From Actinomycetota bacterium (GTDB lineage Bacteria; Actinomycetota; Actinomycetes; Streptosporangiales; Streptosporangiaceae), in contig JAFAYQ010000017.1 of NCBI GenBank assembly GCA_019240215.1, positions 1-64,000 of the forward strand: a DNA stretch of 64,000 bases, in the 5' to 3' direction. Position 1 is the first letter of the stretch, and each line of letters begins with the position of its first letter. Shown here piece by piece: positions 55,092 through 64,000 of this stretch. The notes beneath the pieces are model-generated. The model was given only the letters and a program-made list of their open reading frames with translations. It did not search any database and was not told where the DNA came from. The position numbers were made by a program, and so were the translations under genes.

Positions 55092-56207
55092 TCAGTCGAA
55101 CAGCGTGTCCAGGCCGGGGCCAGCGGTACCAGCGGGAGGCGTGAGGCCCAGGTGCTCCCAGGCGGCTGGAGTGGCGACCCGCCCGCGCGGGGTGCGGGCC
55201 AGCAGGCCCCGGCGGACCAGGAACGGCTCGGCCACCACTTCCACCGTCTCGGCCTCCTCCCCCACCACCACCGCCAGCGTGGACAGCCCGACCGGGCCGC
55301 CGCCGAACCGGCGGACGACCGCGTCCAGCACCGCCCGGTCGAGCCGGTCGAGGCCCTCCCCGTCGACCTCGTACAGGTCCAGGGCGGCCCGGACGACCGT
55401 GCGGTCCACGGTGCCGTTGCCGCGGACCTCGGCGTAGTCGCGCACCCGGCGCAACAGCCGGTTGGCGATCCGGGGTGTCCCCCGGCAGCGGCCGGCCAGC
55501 TCGGTGGCCCCGTCGTCGCGCAGCTTCACCTCGAGCAGGCCGGCCGATCGGCGGATGATGACCTCCAGATCCTCCGGCCGGTAGAAGTCCATGTGCGCGG
55601 TGAACCCGAACCGGTCCCGCAAGGGCGCGGGCAGCAGCCCGGACCGGGTGGTCGCCCCGACCAGGGTGAACGGCGCGATGTCGAGCGGGATCGCGGTCGC
55701 CCCGGGTCCCTTGCCGACCACCACGTCGACCCGGAAGTCCTCCATGGCCAGGTAGAGCATCTCCTCGGCGGGGCGGGCGAGCCGGTGGATCTCGTCGATG
55801 AACACCACCTCGCCCTCGGCCAGCGTGGACAGCACGGCGGCGAGGTCGCCGGACCGCTCGATGGCGGGGCCGCTGGTGATCCGCAGCGGCATGCCCAGCT
55901 CGGCCGCGACGATCATGGCGATCGTGGTCTTGCCCAGCCCGGGCGGCCCGGACAGCAGGATGTGGTCCGGCGGGCGGCCACGCCGCAGCGCGCTCTCCAA
56001 AACCAGCGACAGCTGGTCGCGGACGCGCTGCTGGCCGACGAAGTCCGCCAGCCGCTTGGGCCGCAGCGCGGTCTCGATGGCCCGGTCGTCGAGGTCGGCC
56101 AGCGGGGACACGACCCGCGTGCTCTCGGCGCCGGCGTCCCCGGCCGGGCTCGAGCGGGCCCGGTCCAGGGCCTCGGCTTCCTGGGCCTCGAGGTCGCTTT
56201 CCTTCAC
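55092..56207 (-). CDS. ruvB: Holliday junction branch migration ATPase RuvB
   Basis: AAA+ motor that drives branch migration with RuvA. 371 residues. [26 protein letters not shown] is followed by Walker [23 protein letters not shown], Walker [29 protein letters not shown], sensor 1 [20 protein letters not shown] and the winged-helix C-terminal domain ([42 protein letters not shown]). A 28-residue leader before the AAA+ domain is slightly long. Last gene of ruvC-ruvA-ruvB, 22 bp after ruvA. Confidence 0.98.
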   Translation of the reverse strand: MKESDLEAQEAEALDRARSSPAGDAGAESTRVVSPLADLDDRAIETALRPKRLADFVGQQRVRDQLSLVLESALRRGRPPDHILLSGPPGLGKTTIAMIVAAELGMPLRITSGPAIERSGDLAAVLSTLAEGEVVFIDEIHRLARPAEEMLYLAMEDFRVDVVVGKGPGATAIPLDIAPFTLVGATTRSGLLPAPLRDRFGFTAHMDFYRPEDLEVIIRRSAGLLEVKLRDDGATELAGRCRGTPRIANRLLRRVRDYAEVRGNGTVDRTVVRAALDLYEVDGEGLDRLDRAVLDAVVRRFGGGPVGLSTLAVVVGEEAETVEVVAEPFLVRRGLLARTPRGRVATPAAWEHLGLTPPAGTAGPGLDTLFD

Positions 56208-56229
56208 GGGCGACCTCGCCCGGCGCTGA

Positions 56230-56853
56230 TCATTGGCGGCTCAGCTTCTTCATGGCGGCGCGCAGCACGGTGGCCACGTCGGCCGACTCCGGCGGGGCGC
56301 CCTCGGCCGCCAGGTCCTCGGCCACCGCCTGTACCGCCTGCTCGGCGTCGCGGGCCGGCCAGCCCAGGTTGACCAGGCCGGACTGGGCCTGCTCGCGCCA
56401 GGACGGCGCCACCGTGGGGGTCGCCCGGTTGCCGCTGACCGGTACGTCGCCGGGGGCGCCGAGCCGGTCCTTGAGCTCGAGCACGATCCGCTGGGCGCCC
56501 TTCTTGCCGATGCCCGGCACCAGCGTCAGCGCGTCCAGGTCACCGGTGGCGACCGCCCGCCGCAGCGCGTCCGGGTGGTGCACGGCCAGCATGGCCAGGG
56601 CCAGCCGGGGCCCGACCCCGGAGGCGGTCTGCAGCAGCTCGAACACGTTGCGCTCGTCGTCGCTGCCGAACCCGTACAAGGTGAGCGAGTCCTCGCGGAC
56701 GACCAAGGCGGTCGACACGTGAGCGGTCTCGCCCGGCCGGAGCGCGGCCAGCGTGCCCGGGGTGCACTGGACGGCGAACCCGACACCGCCGATCTCGATC
56801 ACGGCGCCGTCGGGGGCGACCCCGGCGACCGTGCCGCGCAGATGGGATATCAC
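56230..56853 (-). CDS. ruvA: Holliday junction DNA helicase subunit RuvA
   Basis: 207 residues from GTG 56853 with GGAGGT four bases upstream. Domain I is [34 protein letters not shown] and [34 protein letters not shown] contains the first helix-hairpin-helix; the second is [27 protein letters not shown]. Domain III (SALVNLGW-like [20 protein letters not shown] ... [15 protein letters not shown]) contacts RuvB. It starts two bases after the ruvC stop. The longer open frame upstream is inside ruvC and not used. Confidence 0.98.
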   Translation of the reverse strand: MISHLRGTVAGVAPDGAVIEIGGVGFAVQCTPGTLAALRPGETAHVSTALVVREDSLTLYGFGSDDERNVFELLQTASGVGPRLALAMLAVHHPDALRRAVATGDLDALTLVPGIGKKGAQRIVLELKDRLGAPGDVPVSGNRATPTVAPSWREQAQSGLVNLGWPARDAEQAVQAVAEDLAAEGAPPESADVATVLRAAMKKLSRQ

Positions 56854-56855
56854 TG

Positions 56856-57458
56856 CTACCTCCCCGGATACACCGGATTGGGCCGGGCCGGAGCGGCCCA
56901 GCCGCCCGGACCCCGGGCCGCGCCGGCCGCCGCCGCGGCCGCGGTGAGACGGGACTGCTGGCCACCGCGCCACAGGTGGCAGATGGCCAGCGCCAGCGCG
57001 TCGGCGGCGTCGGCCGGGCGGGGTGGGTCGGCCAGCCGCAGCAGCCTCGTCACCATCGTCGTCACCTGTTCCTTGTCCGCGCGGCCGTTACCGGTCACCG
57101 CGGCCTTGACCTCGCTGGGGGTGTGCAGGGCGACCGGCAGACCGCGCCGGGCCGCGCACACGATGGCGACCGCGCCGGCCTGGGCGGTGCCCATCACCGT
57201 CCGCACGTTGTGCTGGCTGAACACCCGTTCCACGGCCACCGCGTCCGGCTGGTGGGTGGTCATCCAGGCCTCGAACTGCTCCTCCAGGGCGAGCAGCCGC
57301 TGGCTGATGTCGTCGTCGGCCGGAGTCCGGGCCACCCCCACGTCGACCAGGGTGAGCGCCCGGCCCGGGGTGCCGTCGACCACGCCCAGGCCGCAACGGG
57401 TCAGGCCGGGGTCGATGCCGAACACCCGCAGCGGGCGCTGGGAAAACCGCGCCGCCAT
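56856..57458 (-). CDS. ruvC: Holliday junction resolvase RuvC
   Basis: 200 residues from ATG 57458 with GGAGG four bases upstream. RNase H-fold endonuclease: the first catalytic Asp is in [18 protein letters not shown], the Glu in [22 protein letters not shown], and the last acidic pair in [17 protein letters not shown] roughly 35-residue Ala/Gly/Pro tail follows ([15 protein letters not shown]). It heads the ruvCAB operon; about 50 bp separate it from the Eis-like gene. Resolves junctions made in recombination repair. Confidence 0.98.
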   Translation of the reverse strand: MAARFSQRPLRVFGIDPGLTRCGLGVVDGTPGRALTLVDVGVARTPADDDISQRLLALEEQFEAWMTTHQPDAVAVERVFSQHNVRTVMGTAQAGAVAIVCAARRGLPVALHTPSEVKAAVTGNGRADKEQVTTMVTRLLRLADPPRPADAADALALAICHLWRGGQQSRLTAAAAAAGAARGPGGWAAPARPNPVYPGR

Positions 57459-57507
57459 CAGGCCTCCATCGTCCGCCGAACATCTGTTCGGGATCGAACT
57501 TACCGGA

Positions 57508-58767
57508 TCAGAAGTTGTCGAGCAGGTAAGACGCGCCGCCGAAGGCCCCGTCCAGTTCGCTGTCGGCCACCGGGTCACCCCCGGTCGCCAGCCCGGCCTG
57601 GCGCAGGGACGCCATCGGGGTGCCGCCGTACAGGGCGGCCAGCCCGCGCGCGCCGATGGTCAGCGGCCGGGTCGCCTCCGGGTGCGGGACCAGGGTGCCG
57701 CGGCCGCCGGTGATGGCCAGCTCCCACAGGCCCGAGTTGGTTTCGCGGGCGTCGTCCTGGATGAACAGCGGCAGGCTGACCTGGGCGGACATCGGGAAGC
57801 CGCGGGACTCGACGGCGGCCGGGACGTCGACCAGGCGCAGCATCCACATCTCCTGGAAGGAGATGTGCGGGTCCGGCTCGCGGGTCAGCCAGAACACCGG
57901 GTCGGCCGGGCCGACCCGGGCGGCCACGGTGTCGGCGGTCGAGGAGTGCGAGGCCACGATCGACCACAGCTCGCGCAGGGTCCGCTCGCTGGCGGCCACG
58001 ATCCGCTCGACCCGGATGTCGTGGCTCTGGCCCCAGCGGTAGGCCAGGAACCCGTCCGGGGCCAGGTAGGCGTACAGCGACGGGTCGGCCAGCCAGGCGG
58101 CGGTCGAAGCCACGTCGCGGGTGGCGGGCCCGTGCTGGCGGGCCAGTTCGTGGGCGCGGCCGATCACCTCGATGACGGCGGCCGCGTCGTCCGGGGTGGC
58201 CCGCGCGAACGGGGCGGCGTGCAGGCCGCCGGCCTGCTCGTCGGCCAATGTGCCCTGGGTGTTGCGGCTGATGTCGGGGGTCAGCAGGCTGCGCAGCGAC
58301 CGGGCGGGCAGCGAGACCACGCTGAAGCCGCCCGCCATCTCCCAGCCCAGCGACCGGTAGATCGGGGTGGTGGCCGGATAGAGGACCGACAGCGGGTAGC
58401 CGCGGCGGGCGATGGCCGCCAGCACCTCGGTCATCAGCGTGCGGCCGACGCCGCGGCCGCGGAACTCGGGGGCGACCATGACCGCGGCCACCCCGGCCAT
58501 CGCGATCGACCGGCCGTGCCACCACTGGCGCATGTCGTGCCAGGAGGCCGAGGCCACCATCTGGCCGTCGGCGAACGCGCCGTACACGCGCTGGTCAGCG
58601 ACGGCGGCGCCGATCGTGTCGCGGCGGCGGTCCTCGGCCGCGGGTCCCTCGGCCACCGCCCCCGGCCCGAACGCGCGCCGGGCCAGGTCGATCAGGGGGT
58701 CGAGGTCGTCGCCGGTGGTCAGTTCGCGGACGTCCGCGCTCGAGAGCGAAGTCAGATGGGTAGCCAC
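57508..58767 (-). CDS. Eis-like GNAT N-acetyltransferase
   Basis: About 420 residues with the three-domain Eis layout. N-terminal [53 protein letters not shown] gives the acetyl-CoA loop and the conserved Tyr general acid. A second GNAT-like region and an SCP2-like C-terminal domain follow. The protein ends SYLLDNF: a C-terminal Phe, whose carboxylate is the catalytic base in Mycobacterium tuberculosis Eis. Homologues acetylate aminoglycosides and protein lysines; the substrate here is unknown. GTG 58767 is preferred to an in-frame TTG three codons earlier. It lies between yebC and ruvC. Confidence 0.9.
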   Translation of the reverse strand: MATHLTSLSSADVRELTTGDDLDPLIDLARRAFGPGAVAEGPAAEDRRRDTIGAAVADQRVYGAFADGQMVASASWHDMRQWWHGRSIAMAGVAAVMVAPEFRGRGVGRTLMTEVLAAIARRGYPLSVLYPATTPIYRSLGWEMAGGFSVVSLPARSLRSLLTPDISRNTQGTLADEQAGGLHAAPFARATPDDAAAVIEVIGRAHELARQHGPATRDVASTAAWLADPSLYAYLAPDGFLAYRWGQSHDIRVERIVAASERTLRELWSIVASHSSTADTVAARVGPADPVFWLTREPDPHISFQEMWMLRLVDVPAAVESRGFPMSAQVSLPLFIQDDARETNSGLWELAITGGRGTLVPHPEATRPLTIGARGLAALYGGTPMASLRQAGLATGGDPVADSELDGAFGGASYLLDNF

Positions 58768-58855
58768 AAACAGCAACGCTACGACCAGCGCCGCCCGGAG
58801 TTCATCCCGGGCGGGCGAGTCGTAGCGTGGCCGGGCGCGAGTCGCGGGGCGGGCG

Positions 58856-59608
58856 TCAGCCCAGCTTCTCCATGATCTCGTCGGGCACCGAGTAGTTGGC
58901 GTAGACGTCCTGCACGTCGTCGGAGTCCTCGAGCGCGTCGATGACCCGGAACACCCGGCGGGCCGCCTCCTCGTCGACCGGGATCTCCATCGTCGGCACG
59001 AACGCGATGTCGGCCGAGTCGTAGTCGATGCCGGCGTCCTGCAGGGCGCTGCGGACCGCGACCACGTCGGTCGCCTCGCTGGTCACCTCGAACGAGTCAC
59101 CGAGGTCGTTGACCTCCTCGGCCCCGGCCTCGAGGACCGCGCCGAGCACGTCGTCCTCGCCGACGCTGGCGGTCTTGGGCACGATCACGACGCCCTTGCG
59201 GTTGAACAGGTACGACACCGAGCCGGGGTCGGCCAGCGCGCCGCCGTTGCGGGTGAACGCCACCCGGACGTCGGAGGCGGCCCGGTTGCGGTTGTCGGTC
59301 AGGCACTCCACCAGGACCGCCACCCCGCCGGGGGCGTAACCCTCGTAGGTGATGTTCTCGTAGGTGGCGCCGCCGGCTTCCTGGCCGGAGCCGCGGCGGA
59401 CGGCCCGGTCGATGTTGTCGTTGGGGACCGAGCTCTTCTTGGCCTTCTGGATCGCGTCGTACAGGGTCGGGTTGCCGGCCGGGTCACCGCCACCGGTCCG
59501 GGCCGCCACCTCGACGTTCTTGATCAGCTTGGCGAACAGCTTGCCGCGCTTGGCGTCGACCACTGCCTTCTTGTGCTTAGTGGTCGCCCACTTGGAGTGG
59601 CCGCTCAT
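58856..59608 (-). CDS. yebC: YebC/PmpR-family transcriptional/translation regulator (TACO1-like)
   Basis: 250 residues. [40 protein letters not shown] is the diagnostic start, then [37 protein letters not shown] and a C-terminal domain ending [23 protein letters not shown]. Family members bind DNA or act on ribosomes at proline-rich stretches; which applies here is unknown. ATG overlaps the pdxT TGA (ATGA). The pdxS-pdxT-yebC-ruvC order is conserved in actinomycetes. Confidence 0.97.
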   Translation of the reverse strand: MSGHSKWATTKHKKAVVDAKRGKLFAKLIKNVEVAARTGGGDPAGNPTLYDAIQKAKKSSVPNDNIDRAVRRGSGQEAGGATYENITYEGYAPGGVAVLVECLTDNRNRAASDVRVAFTRNGGALADPGSVSYLFNRKGVVIVPKTASVGEDDVLGAVLEAGAEEVNDLGDSFEVTSEATDVVAVRSALQDAGIDYDSADIAFVPTMEIPVDEEAARRVFRVIDALEDSDDVQDVYANYSVPDEIMEKLG

Positions 59609-60210
59609 GTACTTCCCTTCACAATGTCAACAAAAAGCTCATGGATCCGCGGGTCCGAGGTCAGCTCCGGATGGAACGACGTGGCCAGCAGGGGACCCTG
59701 CCGGACCGCGACGATCCTACCGGCGCGCTCGTCGGCACCGAGGATCTCGACCTCGTCGCCCGCCTGCTCGACCCATGGCGCGCGGATGAACACCGCGCGC
59801 AGCGGTGGGCCCGCCATCGACGTGAGCGAGATGTCGGACTCGAACGAATCAACCTGCCGGCCGAACGCGTTGCGCCGGACGGTCATGTCGATGCCGCCGA
59901 ACGTCTGCTGCCCGGGAACGCCGTCGACCAGGCGGTCGGCCAGCATGATCATGCCCGCGCAGGAGCCGAATGCCGGCAGGCCGGTGGACAGCATCTTACG
60001 CAACGGCTCCATCATGTCGAAGGCCGTCGCCAGCCGCCACAGCGTGGTCGACTCGCCACCCGGGATGACCAGCCCGTCCACCGACTCCAGCTCGTCCGGC
60101 CGCCGCACCAGGGTGGCCCGCGCGCCGGCCTCGTCCAGGGCGCGGACGTGCTCGCGCACGTCGCCCTGGAGGGCGAGAACGCCGATCAGCGGAGCTTGCG
60201 AGTAGGGCAC
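59605..60210 (-). CDS. pdxT: Pyridoxal 5'-phosphate synthase glutaminase subunit
   Basis: 201 residues from GTG 60210 (AAGGA eight bases upstream). Type I-like glutaminase of the PdxST complex: [33 protein letters not shown], nucleophile Cys in [27 protein letters not shown], and the His-Glu pair in [12 protein letters not shown]. Supplies ammonia to PdxS for vitamin B6 synthesis. A longer open frame runs upstream into pdxS but is out of family. About 130 bp with a hairpin separates it from pdxS. Confidence 0.97.
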   Translation of the reverse strand: MPYSQAPLIGVLALQGDVREHVRALDEAGARATLVRRPDELESVDGLVIPGGESTTLWRLATAFDMMEPLRKMLSTGLPAFGSCAGMIMLADRLVDGVPGQQTFGGIDMTVRRNAFGRQVDSFESDISLTSMAGPPLRAVFIRAPWVEQAGDEVEILGADERAGRIVAVRQGPLLATSFHPELTSDPRIHELFVDIVKGST

Positions 60211-60279
60211 GGCGGGAGTCCTTTGGGCATGACAGAACACGGGCGAACTGGGGATCCACTGGAGACAACGCTCGCGGTG

Positions 60280-60308
60280 GGGCCCTTTAATCCATGGAAA
60301 AGGGGCCC
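60280..60308 (-). terminator. Hairpin between pdxS and pdxT
   Basis: GGGCCC(TTT) at 60280-60288 pairs with (AAA)GGGGCCC to 60308, with one bulged G and a loop around CCATGG. It may partly terminate pdxS transcripts and lower pdxT expression. On minus there is no good T-run after the stem, so it may instead be an mRNA-stabilising structure. Confidence 0.45.
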
Positions 60309-60338
60309 GGGGGCGCGGCGCCAGCCGTACGCCCGGGT

Positions 60339-61265
60339 CTACCAGCCGCGGCTGGCGTAGTGCTGCCCGTCGGGCAGGTCGTCCAGGTTGATGCCGACCA
60401 TCGGCTCGCCCAGGCCGCGGGAGACCTTGGCCACCATCTCCGGGTCGTCGTGGAAGGTGGTGGCCTTGACGATGGCGGCCGCCCGCTTGGCCGGGTCGCC
60501 GGACTTGAAGATGCCGGAGCCGACGAACACGCCGTCCGCGCCGAGCTGCATCATCATCGCCGCGTCGGCCGGGGTGGCGATCCCGCCCGCGGTGAACAGC
60601 ACCACCGGCAGCCGCCCGGCCGCGGCCACCTCGGCCACGATCTCGTAGGGGGCCCGCAGATCCTTGGCCGCCGCGAACAGCTCGTCGGCGGGCAGCGTGG
60701 CCAGCCGGGCGATCTCGCCGCGGATCTGGCGCATGTGCCGGGTGGCCTCGACCACGTTGCCGGTGCCGGCCTCGCCCTTGGAGCGGATCATGGCCGCGCC
60801 CTCGCCCAGCCGCCGCAGCGCCTCGCCGAGGTTGGTCGCGCCGCACACGAAGGGGACGGTGAACTTCCACTTGTCGATGTGGTGGGCCTCGTCGGCCGGG
60901 GTGAGGACCTCGGACTCGTCGATGTAGTCGACGCCGATGGCCTGCAGTACCTGGGCCTCGGCGAAGTGGCCGATCCGGGCCTTGGCCATGACCGGGATCG
61001 AGACCGCCTCGATGATGCCGTCGATCATGTCGGGGTCGCTCATCCGGGCCACGCCGCCCTGGGCGCGGATGTCGGCCGGCACCCGCTCGAGCGCCATCAC
61101 CGCGACCGCACCCGCGTCCTCGGCGATCTTGGCCTGCTCGGGGGTGACCACGTCCATGATCACACCGCCCTTGAGCATCTCGGCCATGCCCCGCTTGACC
61201 CGCGCGGTGCCGGTGGCGGCGGTCGGGTCGGGGCTGGAGCTGCCTGCGGAGTCGACGGTGGACAC
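60339..61265 (-). CDS. pdxS: Pyridoxal 5'-phosphate synthase lyase subunit
   Basis: 308 residues. Makes PLP from ribose 5-phosphate, glyceraldehyde 3-phosphate and ammonia. Motifs: [48 protein letters not shown], with the first catalytic Lys in [32 protein letters not shown] carries the second Lys; [30 protein letters not shown] is the phosphate-binding end. GTG 61265 is preceded by GAGGTAAGA. Followed by pdxT. Confidence 0.98.
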   Translation of the reverse strand: MSTVDSAGSSSPDPTAATGTARVKRGMAEMLKGGVIMDVVTPEQAKIAEDAGAVAVMALERVPADIRAQGGVARMSDPDMIDGIIEAVSIPVMAKARIGHFAEAQVLQAIGVDYIDESEVLTPADEAHHIDKWKFTVPFVCGATNLGEALRRLGEGAAMIRSKGEAGTGNVVEATRHMRQIRGEIARLATLPADELFAAAKDLRAPYEIVAEVAAAGRLPVVLFTAGGIATPADAAMMMQLGADGVFVGSGIFKSGDPAKRAAAIVKATTFHDDPEMVAKVSRGLGEPMVGINLDDLPDGQHYASRGW

Positions 61266-61321
61266 TCTTACCTCACTTGCTGGCTCAGGGATCAGTTAGC
61301 GGTATACGCCCATGGTAGGTG

Positions 61322-61900
61322 TCATCCGGCCAGACGTTGCATGTCGGCCCCGGCGCCGTCGTCGTCCTCGACCGCGAGCGAGTCGTCCATCTCGAAGAAC
61401 TCCGGCAGCCCGGCGTTGCCGGCCAGCCGCAGCGCCCGGACCAGCGGCTTTCGCCGGGCCTCGCGGGTGACCGCGACCGCCGTGTTGTAGAACTTGCGGG
61501 CCACCAGGACCTGGTGGGCGGCCGCCTCGAGCTCGGCCAGCAGATCGGCGGCGCCGTCCTGGCCGGCCAGCGCGTCGCGCACGCCCGGCTGCGCGAACGC
61601 GGCCCGCAGGACCCGGGTCAGGTTGCTTTGGGCCAGCTCCATCTGCGCGGGCTCGCTGTCGCCGCTGCCGCGGGCCTCGTGCGCGGCCCCGGCCACCAGC
61701 AGGCTGGTGGCCGGGTCGAGGAAGCCCGAGGAGGCCAGCTCGAGGGCGACCGAGCTGCGCCGGACCAGGGTGACGTCGAGGGCGGCGCGGGCCGCCTCCA
61801 GCCGGGTGTGCATCCGGTCCAGGCGCCCGGCCCGCCAGGACACGTAGACGCCGAGGAACAGGACGATCGCGACGATGATGACGATGTCGGTGATGGTCAT
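61322..61900 (-). CDS. LemA-like membrane-anchored helical protein
   Basis: 192 residues. One N-terminal membrane helix (IVIIVAIVLFLGVYVSW, about 6-22) is followed by long helices: RLEAARAALDVTLVRRSSVALELASSG and QVLVARKFYNTAVAVTREARRK. The ARxFYN segment and the helix-bundle layout resemble LemA-family proteins, though the usual first motif is diverged. Function unknown. Asp/Glu-rich C-terminus. Located 20 bp after the LuxR-type regulator gene, possibly cotranscribed with it. The gap to pdxS is about 55 bp. Confidence 0.65.
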   Translation of the reverse strand: MTITDIVIIVAIVLFLGVYVSWRAGRLDRMHTRLEAARAALDVTLVRRSSVALELASSGFLDPATSLLVAGAAHEARGSGDSEPAQMELAQSNLTRVLRAAFAQPGVRDALAGQDGAADLLAELEAAAHQVLVARKFYNTAVAVTREARRKPLVRALRLAGNAGLPEFFEMDDSLAVEDDDGAGADMQRLAG

Positions 61901-61921
61901 GGCTCTGGCTCGGTCTCCGCT

Positions 61922-64000
61922 TCAGCTGACGGCAGCCGCACGCCACTGGCCTACCAGGCGGCGCAGCGCCTGGCGGCTGTGGATCCCATATTTGGCGTAG
62001 ATGTTGCCCAGGTGATACTCCACCGCCTTGCGGCTGATGAACAACTCGGCCGCGATCTCCGGGTTGGACAGGCCCTTGCCGACCAGGTGCGCCACCTCGG
62101 TCTCGCGGCTGGTCAGCTCCAGGTACGACTTCTTCTCGGCCGCCCGGCTGCGGGGCAGGTTACAGGCGGCCAGCTCCTCGTCGGCCTGCTGCGTGAACGG
62201 GGTCGCCCGCAGGGCCGCGAACAGCGTCCGGGCCCGGCCCAGCAGCTCGGCGGCGTCGGCCCGGTGGCTGGTGCGGCGCAGCAGCCGGCCGTGGGCCAGC
62301 AGCAGGCGAGCGGTGTAGACGGGGCTTACGTCGCTGGCGGGGCCCGTGGTGCCAGTGTGATTGGCGGTGCTGGCGTAGACCTCGAGGGCCTGCTCGGGGC
62401 GGTTCTGCTGTTCGGCCAGCCAGCCCCGCAGCCAGGTCAGCGCGGGGCGCAGGAAGGTGTCCGGGCCCTCGGGACCGGCGGCCCCGGCGACCTGGGCGGA
62501 CAGCTCGAGCTGGTCGAGGACGGCCGCGGCCGGGCCGGTCTGGCCGGAGCCGATCAGGCCTTCGGCCAGCAGCGGCTGCCACAGCACCCCGTGGATCCGG
62601 CTGCGCTCGTCGACCGCCGATTCCGGCTGCCAGGGGCCGAGCGCGTCGGCCATGCCCAGGTAGTCGCCGCGGCCCTGGCTGACCAGGGCGTGGGCCATGG
62701 CCGCGTAGATCCGCTCCTGCCCGTAGTCCACGCTGGTGGCGGCGGCGGTAGCCAGCCGCGCCTGCCGTTCGGCCTCGGCGGCCAGGCCCCGGCCGGCCGG
62801 GACGCAGGCGGCCGCCAGGTGCAGCAGCGGCAGCTCGAACCGGCGCTGCTCGATCGAGGCGGCCGACAGGCTCTGCTCGGCCGTGAGCAGCACGTCGTCC
62901 CAGTGGCCGGCCAGGTACTGGGCCATCGCCAGGTAGAAGTAGGCGCGCAGGCCGAGGCTGGGCGGCACCCCCCGGTTGATCATCGCCACGCTGACCGACA
63001 GGTCGCCCAGGGCCGGGCTCAGGTCGGCCGACAGCAGCCGCAGCACGCCGCGGTAGGACAGCGCGTCGACGTCGGCCGGCGCGACCAGGGCAGGGTCGGC
63101 GTCCAGGTAGGCCAGCTCGGCCAGACCGGCCCGGGGGCTGACGAACTGGGCGGCGGCCGCCGCCACCATCGTCCGGGCCCGGGCGGCGGCCGACTGGTCG
63201 AGCACCCCGGAGGCCAGTGCCTGGCGGCCGAGGGCGATGCCCCGCTCCCCGTCCCCCTTGAGGATCGCGATCGCGGCCAGCCGGTTGGCGGCCATCGCGG
63301 CCACCGGGCGATCGGGCCGGTCGTCGCCAGCCCGCTCGAGGGTCTCCGTGAAGTGCGACTGTGCCTCGCTGAACTGGCCGGACGTGAACGCCATGGTGCC
63401 CAGCACGCAGCTGCGGAGCGCCGACGGAGAGGCCGCCAGCACGGCCGGGCGCAGCGCCACCCCGCGGGTCTCGTCGGCCAGGGTCAGGTGCAGGGCGGCG
63501 GTCAGCAGCCGCCGCTCGCGGTCGGCCTGGGCCGGGGACACGTCGGAGGCCCACTGCAGGTGGGTGGCGGCCAGGAACAGGCGGCCGCGGCTGGCCTCAC
63601 CGGCGGCCAGCCGTTCGAGCTCGGCCGCCAGCGCCTCGTCGGGCCGGTCGAGGGCGGCCACCCGGTGCTCCCAGGCCGCCTGCTCGCCGACCACGGCGGC
63701 GGCCCGGCCGTGCAGCTCCCGGCGCCGGGTCGGGGTGATCCGGGCGTAGATCGCGTCCCGGACCAGCAGGTGCCGGAGCTGCACCGGCCCGCTCGGCTCG
63801 TCCGGCCACCAGTCGACCAGGGCCGCGTGCACGGCCGGCTCGATGGCGACGGTCGGTGACCCGATCTGGGCGGCCTGGCCGAGCTGGGCGATCGGGACCC
63901 GCAGGTTCAGCACCGCCAGCATCTCCAGGATGCGCTGGGTGTCTGGGGGCAAGGTACGCAGCTGGCTGCCGATCGCTTCAGCTAGTCCCGGGCCAGCCGC
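61922..64000 (-). CDS. Large LuxR-family regulator (LAL type), C-terminal part
   Basis: The frame is open to the window edge, so the N-terminus, presumably an AAA+/STAND ATPase with Walker motifs, lies beyond 64000. Visible are 692 residues: the end of the ATPase winged helix (PPDTQRILEMLAVLNLRVPIAQLGQAAQ ... LRHLLVRDAIYARITPTRRRELHGRAA), a long TPR-like helical region, and a C-terminal LuxR helix-turn-helix, LTSRETEVAHLVGKGLSNPEIAAELFISRKAVEYHLGNIYAKYGIHSR, at about 595-645 of the visible part. LAL regulators often control secondary metabolism or sugar use; the target here is not evident. Confidence 0.93.
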   Translation of the reverse strand, partial: AAGPGLAEAIGSQLRTLPPDTQRILEMLAVLNLRVPIAQLGQAAQIGSPTVAIEPAVHAALVDWWPDEPSGPVQLRHLLVRDAIYARITPTRRRELHGRAAAVVGEQAAWEHRVAALDRPDEALAAELERLAAGEASRGRLFLAATHLQWASDVSPAQADRERRLLTAALHLTLADETRGVALRPAVLAASPSALRSCVLGTMAFTSGQFSEAQSHFTETLERAGDDRPDRPVAAMAANRLAAIAILKGDGERGIALGRQALASGVLDQSAAARARTMVAAAAAQFVSPRAGLAELAYLDADPALVAPADVDALSYRGVLRLLSADLSPALGDLSVSVAMINRGVPPSLGLRAYFYLAMAQYLAGHWDDVLLTAEQSLSAASIEQRRFELPLLHLAAACVPAGRGLAAEAERQARLATAAATSVDYGQERIYAAMAHALVSQGRGDYLGMADALGPWQPESAVDERSRIHGVLWQPLLAEGLIGSGQTGPAAAVLDQLELSAQVAGAAGPEGPDTFLRPALTWLRGWLAEQQNRPEQALEVYASTANHTGTTGPASDVSPVYTARLLLAHGRLLRRTSHRADAAELLGRARTLFAALRATPFTQQADEELAACNLPRSRAAEKKSYLELTSRETEVAHLVGKGLSNPEIAAELFISRKAVEYHLGNIYAKYGIHSRQALRRLVGQWRAAAVS

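Noticed and set aside
56233-58875. Plus-strand open frame of 880 codons across ruvA, ruvC and the Eis-like gene
   Set aside because: It crosses three well-supported genes on the opposite strand and shows no family features.
60211-60870. 220-residue N-terminal extension of PdxT
   Set aside because: It is an alternative frame of pdxS; the true PdxT start with a ribosome site is at 60210.

Overview
The window is GC-rich chromosomal DNA from an actinomycete. Evidence: the 16S rRNA 5' fragment has an actinobacterial sequence; GTG starts and 4-base stop/start overlaps are frequent; and there are classic actinobacterial clusters (argCJBDFRH, infC-rpmI-rplT, alaS-DUF6167-DUF948-rarA, yajC-secD-secF-apt-relA, ruvCAB, pdxS-pdxT-yebC). 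The order within the class cannot be fixed from sequence reading alone. Almost all genes are on the minus strand, so transcription mostly runs from high to low coordinates.

Layout. 1-630: 5' end of a 16S rRNA gene with leader, boxA and promoter, reading out of the window. 925-10463: tyrS, a 3-methyladenine DNA glycosylase and a tightly coupled arginine operon argC-J-B-D-F-R-H, with two ARG boxes overlapping its promoter (argG is absent). 10539-20092: an MFS exporter, a RibD/DHFR-like reductase, pheT, pheS, a soluble PAS histidine kinase, a SpoU RNA methyltransferase and rplT-rpmI-infC. infC appears to start at AUC behind a strong Shine-Dalgarno and a leader terminator. 20397-25589: a repeat island, an NAD(P) epimerase, a MarR-ABC exporter operon, a small unknown gene and aroE. 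25609-33743: mltG, ruvX, alaS, two membrane-associated small proteins and rarA. 33744-46100: an accessory stretch rich in TetR regulators, with their targets (SnoaL-like pair, epoxide hydrolase, nucleotidyltransferase, acyl-CoA ligase), mixed with housekeeping genes (aspS, MBL hydrolase, cyclophilin, DUF349). 46101-61265: a non-coding repeat island, then relA, apt, secF-secD-yajC, ruvB-ruvA-ruvC, an Eis-like acetyltransferase, yebC, pdxT and pdxS. 61322-64000: a LemA-like protein and the C-terminal part of a large LuxR regulator cut by the window edge.

The coding content is largely orthodox. The unusual content is in the gaps. Two intergenic motif families share the core TGCTGTYATC: a one-sided motif GCTTCTTGCTGTTATC (six copies in two islands) and a dyad GACAGCA-NN-TGCTGTC (four copies in one island), both spaced at roughly 50-60 bp or about twice that. 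A roughly 60-bp element occurs just downstream of relA, apt and a TetR gene. Two long hairpins flank relA: one has perfect 17-bp arms, the other would be continuous only in plus-strand RNA because its two mismatches are G-U pairs. The AUC start of infC, the paired 20-bp operators over apparently leaderless divergent promoters at 42.2 kb, and a recombination scar that removed a TetR start codon at 44.4 kb are also worth checking.
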